Assembly: GCA_018818125.1 (NCBI GenBank)
Contig: JAHISQ010000152.1
Coordinates: 62,001-126,000 of the forward strand
Length of the DNA: 64,000 nt
Direction: 5' to 3'
DNA from: Candidatus Rifleibacteriota bacterium
GTDB taxonomy: Bacteria; Muiribacteriota; Ozemobacteria; Ozemobacterales; Ozemobacteraceae
This document shows positions 17,191-26,345 of the stretch, in pieces. Position 1 is the first letter of the stretch. The number at the start of each line of letters is the position of its first letter. The translations under genes and the position numbers were made by a program. The notes below the pieces were generated by a model. That model made no database searches. It saw only the letters and a program-made list of their open reading frames with translations, and was not told the origin of the DNA.

Positions 17191-19791
17191 TTATGCAATC
17201 GCAGGCCGGTCCTGGCGAATAATGATAATAACATGCGAGCCGTCAGCGATGCTGCCACCAATCATGGCGCGTGCCAGCAGAGTTTCAATTTCTTTCTGCA
17301 ACAGCCGTTTGAGAGGCCGTGCGCCATATACCGGGCTGTAACCTCTTTCGGTAAGCCACTCGCGTGCATCCGCACGGACTTCGAGTGTGATGCGACGCTC
17401 GGTCAGCCGTTTTTGAATAGCCGCAATCTGCAGGTCGATGATTTTGTCCAGTTCACCTCGTCGCAGCGGTGTGAACATAATAATATCATCAACACGGTTA
17501 TAAAACTCGGGTTTGAAGAACCTTTTGATTTCGGCCATAACCTCGCTGCGGGTAACTTCGGAAATTTCTCCGTTGCTGCCGATTTCGGAGATCAGGGTCT
17601 GTGCGCCAATATTGCTGGTCATAATAACCACGACGTTGCGAAAATCGACGGTGCGGCCCTGAGAGTCGGTAAGTCTCCCATCATCGAGAATCTGCAGCAG
17701 AATATTGAATACATCAGTGTGGGCTTTTTCAATCTCGTCAAAAAGCACTACTGAATAGGGTTTTCTTCTTACCGCTTCGGTCAGCTGACCGCCTTCGTCG
17801 TAGCCAATATAGCCCGGGGGGGCACCGATCAGGCGCGAGACTGAGTGCTTTTCCATGTATTCGCTCATGTCGATGCGCACCATATTCTCTTCACTGTCAA
17901 ACAGTGATTCGGCAAGTGTTTTGGCGAGTTCAGTTTTGCCGACGCCGGTCGGGCCAAGAAAGATGAATGAGCCTATTGGTCGATTAGGATCCTTAATGCC
18001 GGCCCGCGAGCGGATAACTGCGTCAGTAACCAGATTTACCGCTTCATCCTGTCCGATGACTCGCTTGTGCAGATGCTCGTCGAGATGCAGAAGCTTCTCT
18101 TTTTCGCCTTCCATAAGTCTGGTGACCGGTATACCGGTCCAGCGGCTCACGATGTCGGCGATTTCTTCTTCAGTCACTTCTTCGCGCACGAGTTTGCCAG
18201 TGCTCTGCTTCTGTTTGATCTCACCTTCCATTTCTTTAAGCAGACTCATAGCTTCGGGTAAGCGCCCGTGTTTTAGCTCGGCTGCGCGGTTTAGATCATA
18301 GGCGCGCTCAGCTTCGTTGATTTCCTGATGCAGTTTTTCGATGAGTTCGCGCTGCGTCTGAACTCTTTTGATGACGCCACGTTCGCTTTCCCACTGGGCT
18401 TTCATTGAGTCGCCACGATGGCGCAGATCGGCAAGTTCTTTGCGCAGAGCTTCGAGCCGGGTCAGACTGGCGTCGTCTTTTTCCTTGACCAGCGCAGCTT
18501 CCTCGATTTCGAGTTGCATGGTGCGGCGCATAACTTCGTCGAGCTCGGCCGGCATTGACTCTATTTCGGTTCGAATCATGGCGCAGGCTTCATCGACAAG
18601 GTCGATTGCCTTGTCTGGGAGAAAACGATCGGAAATATAGCGATGCGAGAGAGTTGCCGCCGCCACAAGCGAGCGGTCCTGAATATGTACGCCGTGAAAG
18701 ACCTCGAAGCGCTCTTTGAGACCACGCAGAATTGAGATCGTGTCGATGACATCTGGTTCCTCGACGAGAACAGGCTGAAAGCGGCGCTCAAGCGCAGCGT
18801 CTTTTTCGATGTGTTTGCGGTATTCGTCGAGGGTGGTGGCGCCGATGCAGTGCAGTTCGCCGCGAGCCAGCATGGGTTTGAGCATGTTGCCGGCGTCCAT
18901 CGAACCTTCTGTGCGCCCGGCGCCAACTATAGTATGTAGCTCGTCAATGAACATGAGAATGCGTCCGTCACTACTTTTAATCTCGGCAAGAACCGCTTTG
19001 AGGCGCTCTTCGAACTCGCCCCGAAATTTGGCGCCGGCAATCAGAGCACCCATGTCGAGCGAGAATACTGTTTTGTCACGCAGACTTTCTGGTACATCTC
19101 CCTGTAGTATACGTTGTGCCAGGCCTTCGGCGATCGCGGTTTTGCCGACGCCTGGTTCTCCGATAAGTACCGGATTGTTTTTGGTTTTTCGGCTCAGAAT
19201 ACGAATTACACGACGAATTTCGGCATCGCGACCAATTACCGGATCAAGCTTGCCGGCACGCGCCATGGCAACGAGGTCGCGACCGTATTTTTCGAGTGCT
19301 TCGTAAGTCTGCTCAGGGTTTGCCGAAGTAACGCGCTGATTACCGCGTATTGCGGTGAGTGCCTGTAGAATCTGATTGCGGTCAAGATTCAGTTCGGCGA
19401 ACATTTTGCTGACAGCCGTGGAAACTGGACTCTCGATCATTGCCAGCAACAGATGTTCGACCGAAAGATACTCGTCTTTCAGCGCCTTCATCTCTTCTTC
19501 GGCTTTGACCAGTATTTGTGAGAGTTCACGGCTCATGTAGAACTTGTCCGGGGTCATACCAGGCCCAGATATTCTTGGTAGTCTTGAAATCAGATCATTT
19601 GCACGTTCTTTGATGGTTTTGAGCGGAACGTTGATGTTGTTAAACAACCGAGGTATCATTCCGGCTTCATCAGCCAACAACGCAGACAACATGTGCTCTG
19701 TGGTGATTTCCTGATGCCCGTGCTGAATGGCTAGGTTTTGGGCGGCCTGGAGCGCTTCCTGTGACTTTTGCGTCATCTTGTTGATATCCAT
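17191..19791 (-). CDS. clpB: ATP-dependent chaperone ClpB
   Basis: An 866-residue hexameric Hsp100 disaggregase that extracts polypeptides from aggregates together with DnaK. Two Clp N-terminal repeats (residues ~1-145), a first AAA+ module (Walker A G-E-P-G-V-G-K-T near 208), a coiled-coil middle domain (~410-520) and a second AAA+ module (Walker A G-P-T-G-V-G-K-T near 612) are all present. The presence of the middle domain distinguishes it from ClpA/ClpC. The start M-D-I-N-K-M-T has GAGGTAAT upstream. No CIRCE element (TTAGCACTC-N9-GAGTGCTAA) was found in the 349-bp upstream spacer, so its heat control is unclear. Confidence 0.97.
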   Translation of the reverse strand: MDINKMTQKSQEALQAAQNLAIQHGHQEITTEHMLSALLADEAGMIPRLFNNINVPLKTIKERANDLISRLPRISGPGMTPDKFYMSRELSQILVKAEEEMKALKDEYLSVEHLLLAMIESPVSTAVSKMFAELNLDRNQILQALTAIRGNQRVTSANPEQTYEALEKYGRDLVAMARAGKLDPVIGRDAEIRRVIRILSRKTKNNPVLIGEPGVGKTAIAEGLAQRILQGDVPESLRDKTVFSLDMGALIAGAKFRGEFEERLKAVLAEIKSSDGRILMFIDELHTIVGAGRTEGSMDAGNMLKPMLARGELHCIGATTLDEYRKHIEKDAALERRFQPVLVEEPDVIDTISILRGLKERFEVFHGVHIQDRSLVAAATLSHRYISDRFLPDKAIDLVDEACAMIRTEIESMPAELDEVMRRTMQLEIEEAALVKEKDDASLTRLEALRKELADLRHRGDSMKAQWESERGVIKRVQTQRELIEKLHQEINEAERAYDLNRAAELKHGRLPEAMSLLKEMEGEIKQKQSTGKLVREEVTEEEIADIVSRWTGIPVTRLMEGEKEKLLHLDEHLHKRVIGQDEAVNLVTDAVIRSRAGIKDPNRPIGSFIFLGPTGVGKTELAKTLAESLFDSEENMVRIDMSEYMEKHSVSRLIGAPPGYIGYDEGGQLTEAVRRKPYSVVLFDEIEKAHTDVFNILLQILDDGRLTDSQGRTVDFRNVVVIMTSNIGAQTLISEIGSNGEISEVTRSEVMAEIKRFFKPEFYNRVDDIIMFTPLRRGELDKIIDLQIAAIQKRLTERRITLEVRADAREWLTERGYSPVYGARPLKRLLQKEIETLLARAMIGGSIADGSHVIIIIRQDRPAIA

Positions 19792-20140
19792 CTGATTACC
19801 TCATGTCTACTTTTAGGTTCGTTGTGAATTTTTTGATAAAATCGTCATTCGGTCGCACATTGTGCAAATGATAATTCAATCTGATTAGTGCAATCTGCGT
19901 GCCAGATTTGCATAATCGTCAGTCGGTGCGCTATAGCGCGGCAGTGGAGTTGGTTAGTGCTAGCATAAAACCTGGCAGAGCGTCGCAGTAACGTCGCAGA
20001 TTACTTGTTGGTTGCGACAAATGTGTCGCACGATTCTTTGCCAGATAGCTGCGTCATAGTATCGCAGAGGATCAATCTAAATTCAGGAAATGAGTCTGAA
20101 TATTTCATTAAATCTGGTCGAAAGCGTGACGCTACGATCT

Positions 20141-21244
20141 TCAATCCAAGCTCGCTGCTGCTTGATCGATACTGGCTGATAGTGTGTTCAGGCGCGTTGC
20201 GAGTCCGGCTTCGCGGCATTGTCTTTGAAAATTATCGGTGACAGTCTTGCCTGTATCCTGGGCAACTGTGCTCAAAAAGCGCGCAAGCAGCAGGCCGGTC
20301 AGCATAATTTGCGGCGCGAACTCATCCTCTGCGTTCTTAAATTCTGATTGTGGCTCATTTTTGGCGAGCAGGCGTTCGATATGCTTCACCCATTCTTTTT
20401 GAGAAACCGGTTTAAGTGAGATTAACGAAAGTATATCGGCTGCTTTTTCTCGATAATCTTGGAATTCAGGGTGCAGGGTCATGGCAGTGGTCAGGGTTTC
20501 TTCGACCAGAAAGGTGTAATGTGTGAGCTTGGCTTCCATTTTCTGCTGAATCCGTTTAAGGTGCTCAGCTGAGACATTAAGTTCCTGGCCAAATTTTACG
20601 AATATTTCTCTTTCGGTTTCATCAGAACCGTCGCAGAGTGCCAGTCCCCAACATCCTGAAAGGATCTGCTCTTTTTCACTTTCATTGAGATCCTTGCTGG
20701 GTTCAAGCTTTTGATAGCCGTCTGGAGACTCAATAGCTGTAAGCCATTGCAGTTTTTCTTCGCTCGACGCCGGAATAAACTCGATAATTGTGCGCAGACT
20801 GGCAAGTTCCTGGTCAGAGATAACACCATCGGCGTTTTCCATGCGCAGAAGGTAGTGCAGGAAGGAGCGAAAGAATCTGGCGTCTTTGCCTGCTTTAAAT
20901 ATTCCGTAAATACTGTCAGAAATCAGGTAACTGCCGAGAATGCCAAGAGCGGCACCAGGTATGACCCAGAAAAAACCTGTATACAGGCCCAGCCAATAGA
21001 GAACAGCAGCTGGCGCTGCCTTAAGAGTTGCCTGTGCTTTTTTAACGCCTTCTGATGGCAGATTGCCGAGATTCTTTGCCTCCAGGGCAAGCGCCTGGCA
21101 CTTTTGCGGCAGGTCTTTTTCCCAGCTGGCGCTGTTTGATTCGTTCAGAATCCACCTGATCATTCCGGCAGTAAAATGCTCGCGACGTTTTTCAGCGCTG
21201 ATTTGAATCACAGTCTCTGCTGCCGTCTGCTGATTTTCGCTCAT
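20141..21244 (-). CDS. TerB-like domain membrane protein
   Basis: 367 residues. A short hydrophobic hairpin at about residues 80-118 (L-Y-W-L-G-L-Y-T-G-F-F-W-V-I-P-G then G-I-L-G-S-Y-L-I) precedes a TerB-like helical domain (about 125-245) with the acidic D-G-V-I-S-D-Q-E-L pattern and a second acidic D-G-S-D-E-T-E-R pattern. TerB-type domains bind metal and occur in stress-response proteins. The C-terminal ~100 residues are helical with no known match. Ribosome site GGAGGG. The gap 19792-20140 downstream has a small inverted repeat TGCGACA/TGTCGCA near 20014-20031 but no gene. Confidence 0.65.
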   Translation of the reverse strand: MSENQQTAAETVIQISAEKRREHFTAGMIRWILNESNSASWEKDLPQKCQALALEAKNLGNLPSEGVKKAQATLKAAPAAVLYWLGLYTGFFWVIPGAALGILGSYLISDSIYGIFKAGKDARFFRSFLHYLLRMENADGVISDQELASLRTIIEFIPASSEEKLQWLTAIESPDGYQKLEPSKDLNESEKEQILSGCWGLALCDGSDETEREIFVKFGQELNVSAEHLKRIQQKMEAKLTHYTFLVEETLTTAMTLHPEFQDYREKAADILSLISLKPVSQKEWVKHIERLLAKNEPQSEFKNAEDEFAPQIMLTGLLLARFLSTVAQDTGKTVTDNFQRQCREAGLATRLNTLSASIDQAAASLD

Positions 21245-21399
21245 AGTTGCCCTCCAGCCAATGTTTTCGCTCTTTGCACAGACTAACCTTTCAGATGAGA
21301 TAAATCAATCTCTATGCAAAATGAAAGGCTCACAGATCAGGGAGTTGAATCAATGTGCCCTCAAGACCGTTTATTGAGTTCACAATGGGCAAATGATGA

Positions 21400-22680
21400 C
21401 TACCTTGGAGTGGTATTGTCTATTGCGTAAACCTCTTTTTTTCCGGTTAACAGATTTTCTATCTCAATAGAATCATTGGAAATGGCGAGAATGCGAATCG
21501 ATTCATCGACAGTTTCACCGACACTTACAACGAGGTATCTGAAATGAAAGGGTATAACTGCAAAATACTCACCGTTTCGCTCCAGAGTCCTTTCCAGTTT
21601 AAGCTCAAAGCTTTCGCTGTTTGCAATAATTCGTTGATGCCAGTCTTCCATTGATTTGGCTAACCGCGGATCCATGTCGGTGATATCACGTTTGAATTTG
21701 TTTTGCAGGAGATCAAATACTTTCTTGTTCGCAGGATTATTAGAATCAAAAACAGTGATACTGTTGGCATCAATAGTTTCTACCTGGATTCCTGCATTGA
21801 TTTTTTCTCCGACTCCAACAATTTTAAATTCCTGGTTTGACTCGACATATGCTAACAAATCATCTTTTCTTTCTAATACATAATTTAATCGAACTGAAAG
21901 CGGTCTTGGTGGCGCAGCGCCGGGACGGGCCGGACGATTTCCATTTGCTGGTGGAGTAACTCTAGGTTTGGGTGGCTGCTCTGCCAAAGAAGCTGTTTCC
22001 TGCTCGGCATCTTCGGCATTAATAGTTTGATTTTCTTCGATGACGGCATTGCTTAGAAAGTTTGCAGCTGGTAACTCTGTAATCTTACCGTGGATCGAGC
22101 ATTCAAGAATTGCTTTGTCTTTATCAAGAGTGATTCTATGGGTTCCTTTGGCCGGACAGCCTTTATATGCTTTGCTTAGTGAGTCAGCTGCTTTAAGCGT
22201 ATCGATGAAATCATCAGGAGATAGCCGAACTCCTGGATTATCCATTGAATATAGTTCAATCGCGCCTGTAATCGATATTCCCATTGCATAACAGGCCAAT
22301 TTATTCGTTTTATTTGAATCGGTTCCTTCTTTTGGTGGCGGCCCTTTCTGGATAACTTTCTTTAAGTTGGCCTCAGCTTTTGCATCGATTTTCCCCAGCC
22401 GTTCCTGAATTTGCAAAGCCTTTGAAGAATTTCCAGAATAAACAAAGCTGATTCCAAGAAACAAAAGCGTTTTGGCATGATTGGGTTCTTCAGCAAGAAT
22501 ACCTTCAAAGACTTTTATGGCTTCAGAATACTGCCCTTTTTTCCCAAGCATGCGGCCATTTTCAAATCTCTCATCAATGCTCCCTTTAGAATTAGTTTGG
22601 GTGTACCCTGTGGTGATAGCGAATAAGAGCATTATCATGCAAATGCCATAAATAACTGTGCTGAACCTGGCTGTTTTCAT
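21400..22680 (-). CDS. Exported TPR protein with pseudopilin-like and PilP-like segments
   Basis: 426 residues with an N-terminal signal or anchor helix (residues 8-26). TPR-type helices follow (~35-105, with A-I-K-V-F-E-G-I-L-A-E-E-P-N-H-A). The middle (~128-200) closely follows the globular domain of major pseudopilins: A-C-Y-A-M-G-x-x-x-x-G-A-I-E-L-Y-S-M-D-N, then a G-C-P-A-K-G and an E-C-S-I-H-G, but with no prepilin leader. A Pro-rich linker (~225-255) leads to two C-terminal repeats of the form V-G-E-K-I/V-G-E-T-V ... G-I-Q-V-x-x-I-x-x-x-S-I, like PilP/GspC homology regions. It may act in pilus or type II secretion assembly (inference). No partner gene is adjacent. Confidence 0.6.
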   Translation of the reverse strand: MKTARFSTVIYGICMIMLLFAITTGYTQTNSKGSIDERFENGRMLGKKGQYSEAIKVFEGILAEEPNHAKTLLFLGISFVYSGNSSKALQIQERLGKIDAKAEANLKKVIQKGPPPKEGTDSNKTNKLACYAMGISITGAIELYSMDNPGVRLSPDDFIDTLKAADSLSKAYKGCPAKGTHRITLDKDKAILECSIHGKITELPAANFLSNAVIEENQTINAEDAEQETASLAEQPPKPRVTPPANGNRPARPGAAPPRPLSVRLNYVLERKDDLLAYVESNQEFKIVGVGEKINAGIQVETIDANSITVFDSNNPANKKVFDLLQNKFKRDITDMDPRLAKSMEDWHQRIIANSESFELKLERTLERNGEYFAVIPFHFRYLVVSVGETVDESIRILAISNDSIEIENLLTGKKEVYAIDNTTPR

Positions 22681-22770
22681 TTAATAGATCTCCCAATTGT
22701 TGCTATAATCATATTACTTTTTTATTGATACTGAAAACAGCATATTTTTATTACCAGTTATGTCATCAGG

Positions 22771-22932
22771 ATGGTCCAATTTTTTTCGGCCCAGCATGAT
22801 TTGAGGCTGCTTTTGCTGAGTGATATCTGGCGTATTTGTCGTTTCTTCTTCTGGCTGCCGCCATTTTATTTCGAGCAGCTCGATCAGTTTGAAAAACTAT
22901 ATGACCATCTATCTAAGAAGTGTTTGCAGTGA
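22771..22932 (+). CDS. Possible 53-aa ORF
   Basis: An ATG-to-TGA frame with aromatic and leucine-rich content (L-R-L-L-L-L-S-D-I-W-R-I-C-R-F-F-F-W-L-P-P) and a charged end. It has only AGG directly before the ATG, so translation is uncertain. It may be a remnant or chance. It is the only candidate gene in the 22681-23121 gap, which otherwise holds the promoter at 22966. Confidence 0.2.
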   Translation: MVQFFSAQHDLRLLLLSDIWRICRFFFWLPPFYFEQLDQFEKLYDHLSKKCLQ

Positions 22933-22965
22933 TTCTCTGTCCAAAAAGTGAAGAAAAGGCTTCCC

Positions 22966-22994
22966 TTGACTCATAAAAAAACGAGTGGTATCTT
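22966..22994 (+). promoter_or_regulatory. Promoter with inverted repeat in spacer (copy 1)
   Basis: TTGACT, 17 bp, TATCTT. The spacer holds ACTC...GAGT overlapping the -35 end. The sequence from the -35 through TATCTTC is nearly identical to that at 25593. It lies 127 bp upstream of the GTG of the CHASE2 phosphatase gene. Confidence 0.65.
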
Positions 22995-23121
22995 CGGGCA
23001 AGAATTGCAATTTCTGTCAAATTCCTTGATAGAATAAAGCATGATATAGAAAGTTACGTTACTATCTTGCGAACAGAGAACCAAAGTATTTGCCGTCAAA
23101 CACTTCATCTGAGCTGCTGAT

Positions 23122-25557
23122 GTGAAACGACTTCGCCTCGTAGAGGCTGGGATAGTCGTCTTTTTTTTCGCAGTTTTTACCGTTCTTCTGCTGCATGGTT
23201 CTCTTGACGGTCTCGAAAATAGAACGCTTGACTGGCGCTACCGCGCCAGACCGAAGCAGAAATCGAAGACGAAAATTGTTCTGATTCTTATTACCGATGA
23301 ATGTTTGACGCGCATCGGAAGTTGGCCGTTTTCACGCAAGCTGTATGCGTCAGTTATCGACTGTCTTGCGTCGGCAGGGGCAAATGCTGTTGCATTTGAT
23401 GTAATATTTGAAGAAAATTCCACTGCGGATCCCGAAGGTGACGAAGAATTCGTTGCGAGCTGCCGCAGATACGGAAAGGTTGTTTTTCCTCTTGTGTTCT
23501 CTGAGCTGCAGGTGTTCGATAATCTTGCGTCTCCACCGACGATTTTGATTGAGGAGGCCCGGCTTCCGTTTCAGACTCTTGCCGATGCCGCGGCCGGTTT
23601 TGGCTATGTTAATGCTGATTTCGATTACCTCAATCCTGATGGTGTCATTCAAAAAACGTTTCTGATGCACCGATTCGAGGATCGCTGGATCCCAAGTTAC
23701 TCGCTGGCAGTCGCAGAGCAAGTTGCCGGTCAGCAAGCTGTTGTCACGGACCAGGGCATAACCCTCTGCGGCCGGCCGGTTCCGCTAATCGATCTGCCCC
23801 CCTGGAAACCGATCAAAAACTCCTGGCATGCAGCTACTGGTAAGGCGGTTTACATCAATTACCTGGGTGCCAGGCTTCAGGAGCCATTTCTGATATATTC
23901 TTTTGCTGATATCATTGAGGGAAAGTTCAATCTGGAAGATTTTCGCGAGGCGATTGTTTTCGTTGGCCCCTCAGCTGTGGGGCTTGGCGATCTTCGACTG
24001 ACGCCGCATGGCTTGAAACCTGGTGTTATTGTCCATGCGAATCTTCTCGAAAATATTCTGGCATCGAATTTTCTCGAATCCCCTACAATGAAAGGCCAAA
24101 TTGGTATTATTGCAATTTTCGCGCTTATTACCTTTGCCATTCTTTGTTGGGAAGGCGTGTTCATACTTTCGACGACATTCTTTGGCGTATTTTTGGCCGG
24201 GTATGTAGCTCTCTGTTATATGGCCTTCTCCAGTCGGCAACTGATTCTACCGATGACAGTTCCGCTGCTGATGGCTGTAATACAATATGTCGTCGTCAGA
24301 TTTGTGCAATTGATTGCCAATCTTAAGCTGGCGAACGCCAATCTCAGAGGACAAAATGTAAAACTTGATCAGAAGGTTCAGGAGCTTACGATTCTTCACA
24401 GTGCCGGGAGCAAGTTTCCGGCGATTCTAGAAACGAGTATTCTTGCAAAAGAAGTCATTGCTAGATTCTGTGAATTGCGCGGCGCAGATTATGGACTTCT
24501 CGTCTACTTTGAAGCGAAAACCGGTCAGCCTCAACCCCTCGGGCAGGTGGCTGGCGTGCGGGGTGATGCGTATCTTCATGATTGTCGCAATGAACTCGCG
24601 GAGCGCCTGAAATCGGTTTTTGACGAGAAAAAACAGGTGACAGTTCCTGGTTCTCCGGTATACTCAATATATCTGCCGATTCTTGTCGGCAATTCCTGCT
24701 GGGGCGCTGTTTGTCTACATGAATCAGAGATGCGTCAGAAGCCCTGGCAAAGCGAATTTTTCTGGACAACTCTTCTCGGCATATCTGGCACGGCCCTGGA
24801 AAATGCCAGACTGTATGAGATGGCGCGAGAGGTGTCGCTTGCACGGCAGGTGCAGGCTAGTTTTCTGCCTCAGAAGCCTCTTGAACTTAATGGCTACAGA
24901 GTTTTCGGAAATTCCCGACCAGCCACTCAGCTTGGCGGTGACTATTTCGATTATTTTATCGTCGACAATAGATATCTGGTAGTATTAATCGCTGACGTCA
25001 TGGGACACGGTGTTCCGGCAGCGCTCGGGATGACGATCGTGAAAACATCTGTCCTGCAAAGGGTGGTAGAGAATTTTTCGATCGAGAAGCTTGCAAACAC
25101 AATCAATGATACTCTCTTGAACAGCCAGGAGCGAAAACTCATGGTTACAGCACAGTTTACTGTTATCGATACCCAGCAACACACCAGTATGATTTACCAT
25201 CGTGGTCATGTTTTCCCGTTTCGGAGAGCATTGGACGGAACATGGTCACAACAACACTGTATTATTGCCCCTCCGCTCGGGATTAATAGACGTACTGCAA
25301 CCCCTGGAACGCCTGTCGAAATCAATCCGGGCGACCGCTGGGTATTCTATACCGATGGCCTGTATGAGTCACTTGGAGAGGGTGATGAGAACGAAATGAA
25401 GATTGCGTCTCTGCAGGCCTATTTCGAATCACGACCGATTATTCCAATTATCGATGCCTGCGCTGATATCCTCGATCATCATCCGTCATTCTTGACGGGC
25501 CAACCTCAGCCAGATGACTACACGGTTCTTTTGCTTGAGCGTGAGCCGCCAGCATAG
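23122..25557 (+). CDS. CHASE2-GAF-SpoIIE/PP2C membrane phosphatase
   Basis: 811 residues. One N-terminal membrane helix (~8-26) precedes a CHASE2 extracytoplasmic sensor domain (~30-330, with L-D-W-R-Y-R and W-P-F-S-R). Three closely spaced helices (~330-400) and a coiled coil follow, then a GAF-like domain (~435-585) and a C-terminal SpoIIE-type PP2C domain (~595-805; G-G-D-Y-F-D-Y-F, D-V-M-G-H-G-V-P-A-A, Y-T-D-G-L-Y-E, Q-P-D-D-Y-T-V). SpoIIE/RsbU-type phosphatases typically dephosphorylate an anti-sigma antagonist, but no STAS antagonist or RsbW kinase is seen nearby. The start is GTG with no good ribosome site. The gene directly precedes an ECF sigma operon that shares a near-identical promoter. 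Confidence 0.88.
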   Translation: MKRLRLVEAGIVVFFFAVFTVLLLHGSLDGLENRTLDWRYRARPKQKSKTKIVLILITDECLTRIGSWPFSRKLYASVIDCLASAGANAVAFDVIFEENSTADPEGDEEFVASCRRYGKVVFPLVFSELQVFDNLASPPTILIEEARLPFQTLADAAAGFGYVNADFDYLNPDGVIQKTFLMHRFEDRWIPSYSLAVAEQVAGQQAVVTDQGITLCGRPVPLIDLPPWKPIKNSWHAATGKAVYINYLGARLQEPFLIYSFADIIEGKFNLEDFREAIVFVGPSAVGLGDLRLTPHGLKPGVIVHANLLENILASNFLESPTMKGQIGIIAIFALITFAILCWEGVFILSTTFFGVFLAGYVALCYMAFSSRQLILPMTVPLLMAVIQYVVVRFVQLIANLKLANANLRGQNVKLDQKVQELTILHSAGSKFPAILETSILAKEVIARFCELRGADYGLLVYFEAKTGQPQPLGQVAGVRGDAYLHDCRNELAERLKSVFDEKKQVTVPGSPVYSIYLPILVGNSCWGAVCLHESEMRQKPWQSEFFWTTLLGISGTALENARLYEMAREVSLARQVQASFLPQKPLELNGYRVFGNSRPATQLGGDYFDYFIVDNRYLVVLIADVMGHGVPAALGMTIVKTSVLQRVVENFSIEKLANTINDTLLNSQERKLMVTAQFTVIDTQQHTSMIYHRGHVFPFRRALDGTWSQQHCIIAPPLGINRRTATPGTPVEINPGDRWVFYTDGLYESLGEGDENEMKIASLQAYFESRPIIPIIDACADILDHHPSFLTGQPQPDDYTVLLLEREPPA

Positions 25558-25592
25558 AGGTGTTTTCTCCAAGTCAGGAAAATAAGCTTTTC

Positions 25593-25621
25593 TTGACTCA
25601 CAAAAAAGTGAGTGATATCTT
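25593..25621 (+). promoter_or_regulatory. Promoter with inverted repeat in spacer (copy 2)
   Basis: TTGACT, 17 bp, TATCTT. The perfect inverted repeat ACTCAC-AAAAAA-GTGAGT overlaps the -35 end and spacer, as expected for an operator. It is a near-copy of the element at 22966 and lies 197 bp upstream of the ECF sigma ATG. Confidence 0.65.
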
Positions 25622-25713
25622 CAGGCCGTTAGCATGGTGGTAAATGGCATTGGACCACGAATCATATTTTAAAGAGCTTTTAAAAAGAGGTTTTCCGAGT
25701 TCACAAATTCTGT

Positions 25714-25742
25714 TGTCACAAATTGTGTCAGAATTCCGTATT
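25714..25742 (+). promoter_or_regulatory. Putative ECF-type promoter of the sigma gene (TGTCACA-N16-CGTATT)
   Basis: TGTCACA, 16 bp, CGTATT, 76 bp before the sigma ATG. The same pair occurs upstream of three other envelope genes in the window. TGTCACA with a CG-starting -10 resembles known ECF promoter patterns, so autoregulation is likely. Confidence 0.65.
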
Positions 25743-25817
25743 CAATATCAGTAAGAGGTATAGCTGTTAGTTTGCATTCGTATTTGCATTCTTGATCTGG
25801 TGTAAGGTGGTTATTGC

Positions 25818-26345
25818 ATGTCCTCTCGGGAGCAGTTGACTGATTTTTCTATTCTGGTAAAAACGCACTTGAACAGCGTCGTCAGATATGTGAGGTTCCT
25901 CACCCATGGAACCGAAGACGCAAGAGATATTACCCAGGAAGTATTTTTGAAAGCATGGCAGCAGTTTGATCCACAGAGAAAAAGTTCTTTTCGAGCCTGG
26001 ATCATGACAATCACACGAAATATGGTAATAGACACCTTTCGTCGCCGGGGACCGTCGATAAAATATACGGGAACACATATAGATACAGCTGCTTCCAATG
26101 CAACTGAAAATGGGAATTGTGTTGGATCTGATAGTGAGTTTTGTCCAGAAGGACTTCCAGCTTTTGCAAAATTGCCGGTTCAGCAAAGGGAAATTGTTTT
26201 CATGCGATATGTAGAACAGATTTCCTATGGGGAAATGAGCCAGATTACTGGCAAATCAGAAGAAGCTTTGCGGAAAATTGTATCGAGAGCCGTTTCGGCG
26301 ATTCGAAAGGAGGTGGACAATGAAACCTTGCAACAGGGTGAATGA
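25818..26345 (+). CDS. ECF-family RNA polymerase sigma factor
   Basis: 175 residues with sigma region 2 (residues ~15-85, D-A-R-D-I-T-Q-E-V-F-L-K-A-W and an R-A-W-I-M-T-I-T-R-N segment) and region 4 (~112-165, L-P-V-Q-Q-R-E-I-V-F-M-R-Y and the S-Y-G-E-M-S helix-turn-helix). A ~35-residue polar linker separates them. AAGGTGG lies 8 bases before the ATG. The stop overlaps the next gene, an anti-sigma candidate. The upstream TGTCACA/CGTATT pair suggests it drives its own gene and the cell-wall genes listed below (inference from motif sharing). Two promoters, housekeeping and ECF-type, are stacked upstream. Confidence 0.93.
   Translation: MSSREQLTDFSILVKTHLNSVVRYVRFLTHGTEDARDITQEVFLKAWQQFDPQRKSSFRAWIMTITRNMVIDTFRRRGPSIKYTGTHIDTAASNATENGNCVGSDSEFCPEGLPAFAKLPVQQREIVFMRYVEQISYGEMSQITGKSEEALRKIVSRAVSAIRKEVDNETLQQGE

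Noticed and set aside
17233-19306. Several long plus-strand open frames across clpB
   Set aside because: They are shadows of the clpB codon pattern.
19792-20140. Heat-shock CIRCE element upstream of clpB
   Set aside because: A TTAGTGCTAGC stretch near 19955 is only partial; the required inverted pair is missing.
25644-25754. 36-codon ORF between the two promoters of the ECF sigma gene
   Set aside because: No good ribosome site, and it contains the ECF-type promoter; probably chance.
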